DNA of 64,000 bases from Brachycybe producta (lineage: Eukaryota > Arthropoda > Diplopoda > Playtdesmida > Andrognathidae). Where the stretch lies: contig JAUPFP010000057.1 in NCBI GenBank assembly GCA_036925085.1, positions 558,001-622,000 on the forward strand, written 5' to 3'. Below the pieces are notes generated by a model that saw nothing but the letters and a program-made list of their open reading frames with translations, made no database searches and had not been told where the DNA came from. Positions 63,816 through 64,000 of the stretch are shown here, in pieces; positions within the stretch are counted from its first letter, which is position 1, and each line of letters opens with the position of its first letter. The position numbers and the translations under genes were made by a program.

Positions 63816-64000
63816 CCTACTTTCTTGCGAAACCGCAGCCAAGGGAACGGACTTGGCGAAATCAGCGGGGAAAGAAGACCCTGTTGTGTTTGACTCTAAT
63901 CTGATTTTGTAAAGGCACGTGTAAGATGTAGAATAAGTGGGAGACGGCAGCGTCAACTCCGATCCCGCTCTTTTGCTCGCATCGGAGGCTGCCGTCACCG

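Larger units (their letters stand above)
60893..64000 (+). rRNA. 28S ribosomal RNA, 5' ~3.1 kb (runs off window)
   Basis: Large-subunit rRNA. The start is placed by alignment of TCGGACGTGAATACCCGCTG with animal 28S, followed by AACTTAAGCATATCATTAAG and GCGGAGG. In order: GTACCGTGAGGGAAAGTTG (domain I), divergent D2, CTTGAAACACGGACCAAGG (domain II), CATCTAGTAGCTGGTTCC, AAAACTCACCTGCCGAAG (GTPase centre), GTTCCATGTGAACAG, AGGTGAACAGCCTCTGGTC, CTTCGGGAAAAGGATTGGCT, GTAACTATGACTTTCTTAAG and GGAAAGAAGACCCTGTTG (domain V). It is uninterrupted by introns or retrotransposons. Sarcin-ricin loop and 3' end lie beyond the window. The conserved core looks functional, with a few unusual bases noted elsewhere. 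Confidence 0.96.

Noticed and set aside
58787..63998. Other open frames in the rDNA, both strands
   Set aside because: All overlap rRNA or repeated spacer. Their residues simply follow rRNA or ITS1 repeat sequence.

Overview
The window holds no protein-coding gene that I can support. It has two parts. Positions 1-58000 are an uninterrupted, very AT-rich tandem satellite with a monomer of about 190 bp (roughly 305 monomers, all in the same orientation). Positions 58001-64000 are the 3' part of a eukaryotic ribosomal DNA unit on the + strand: the last 58 nt of 18S, a 2.2-kb ITS1, 5.8S, ITS2 and the first 3.1 kb of 28S, which runs off the window.

Organism: the 5.8S and 28S are animal-like, with the GGATCACTCGGCTCG start of 5.8S and the usual divergent domains in 28S. 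The 18S 3' end is of the general AAGGTTTCCGTAGG type, not the AAGGTAGCTGTAGG type I associate with rhabditid nematodes. I read this as an invertebrate metazoan, perhaps an ecdysozoan. The phylum is not determined by what I can see.

Satellite: several monomer subtypes follow each other in mosaic order. Rare variants recur at fixed offsets (about 2279, 2281, 4564, 5332, 6649, 7601, 9689 and 26028 bp), nearly all close to whole numbers of monomers. For most of these, the offset equals the distance between adjacent copies, so the array looks built by nested direct tandem duplications of 12 to about 50 monomers, or more. Each monomer carries an imperfect 14-bp dyad around a 6-nt centre.

Junction and rDNA: the satellite stops in mid-monomer at 58000 and 18S begins only 58 nt before its 3' end. 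There is no promoter, 5' ETS or 18S body in the window, so this rDNA unit is either an orphan at the edge of the rDNA cluster or an assembly join. ITS1 is the most unusual part. It consists of five and a fraction tandem modules that contain a decayed but collinear copy of the central and 3'-central part of 18S rRNA (for example GATAACGAACGAGACT, AAGGAATTGACGGA, ACCATAAACGATA in the correct order). Downstream, 5.8S and 28S look intact, and the R2 and R1 retrotransposon target sites in 28S are uninterrupted.
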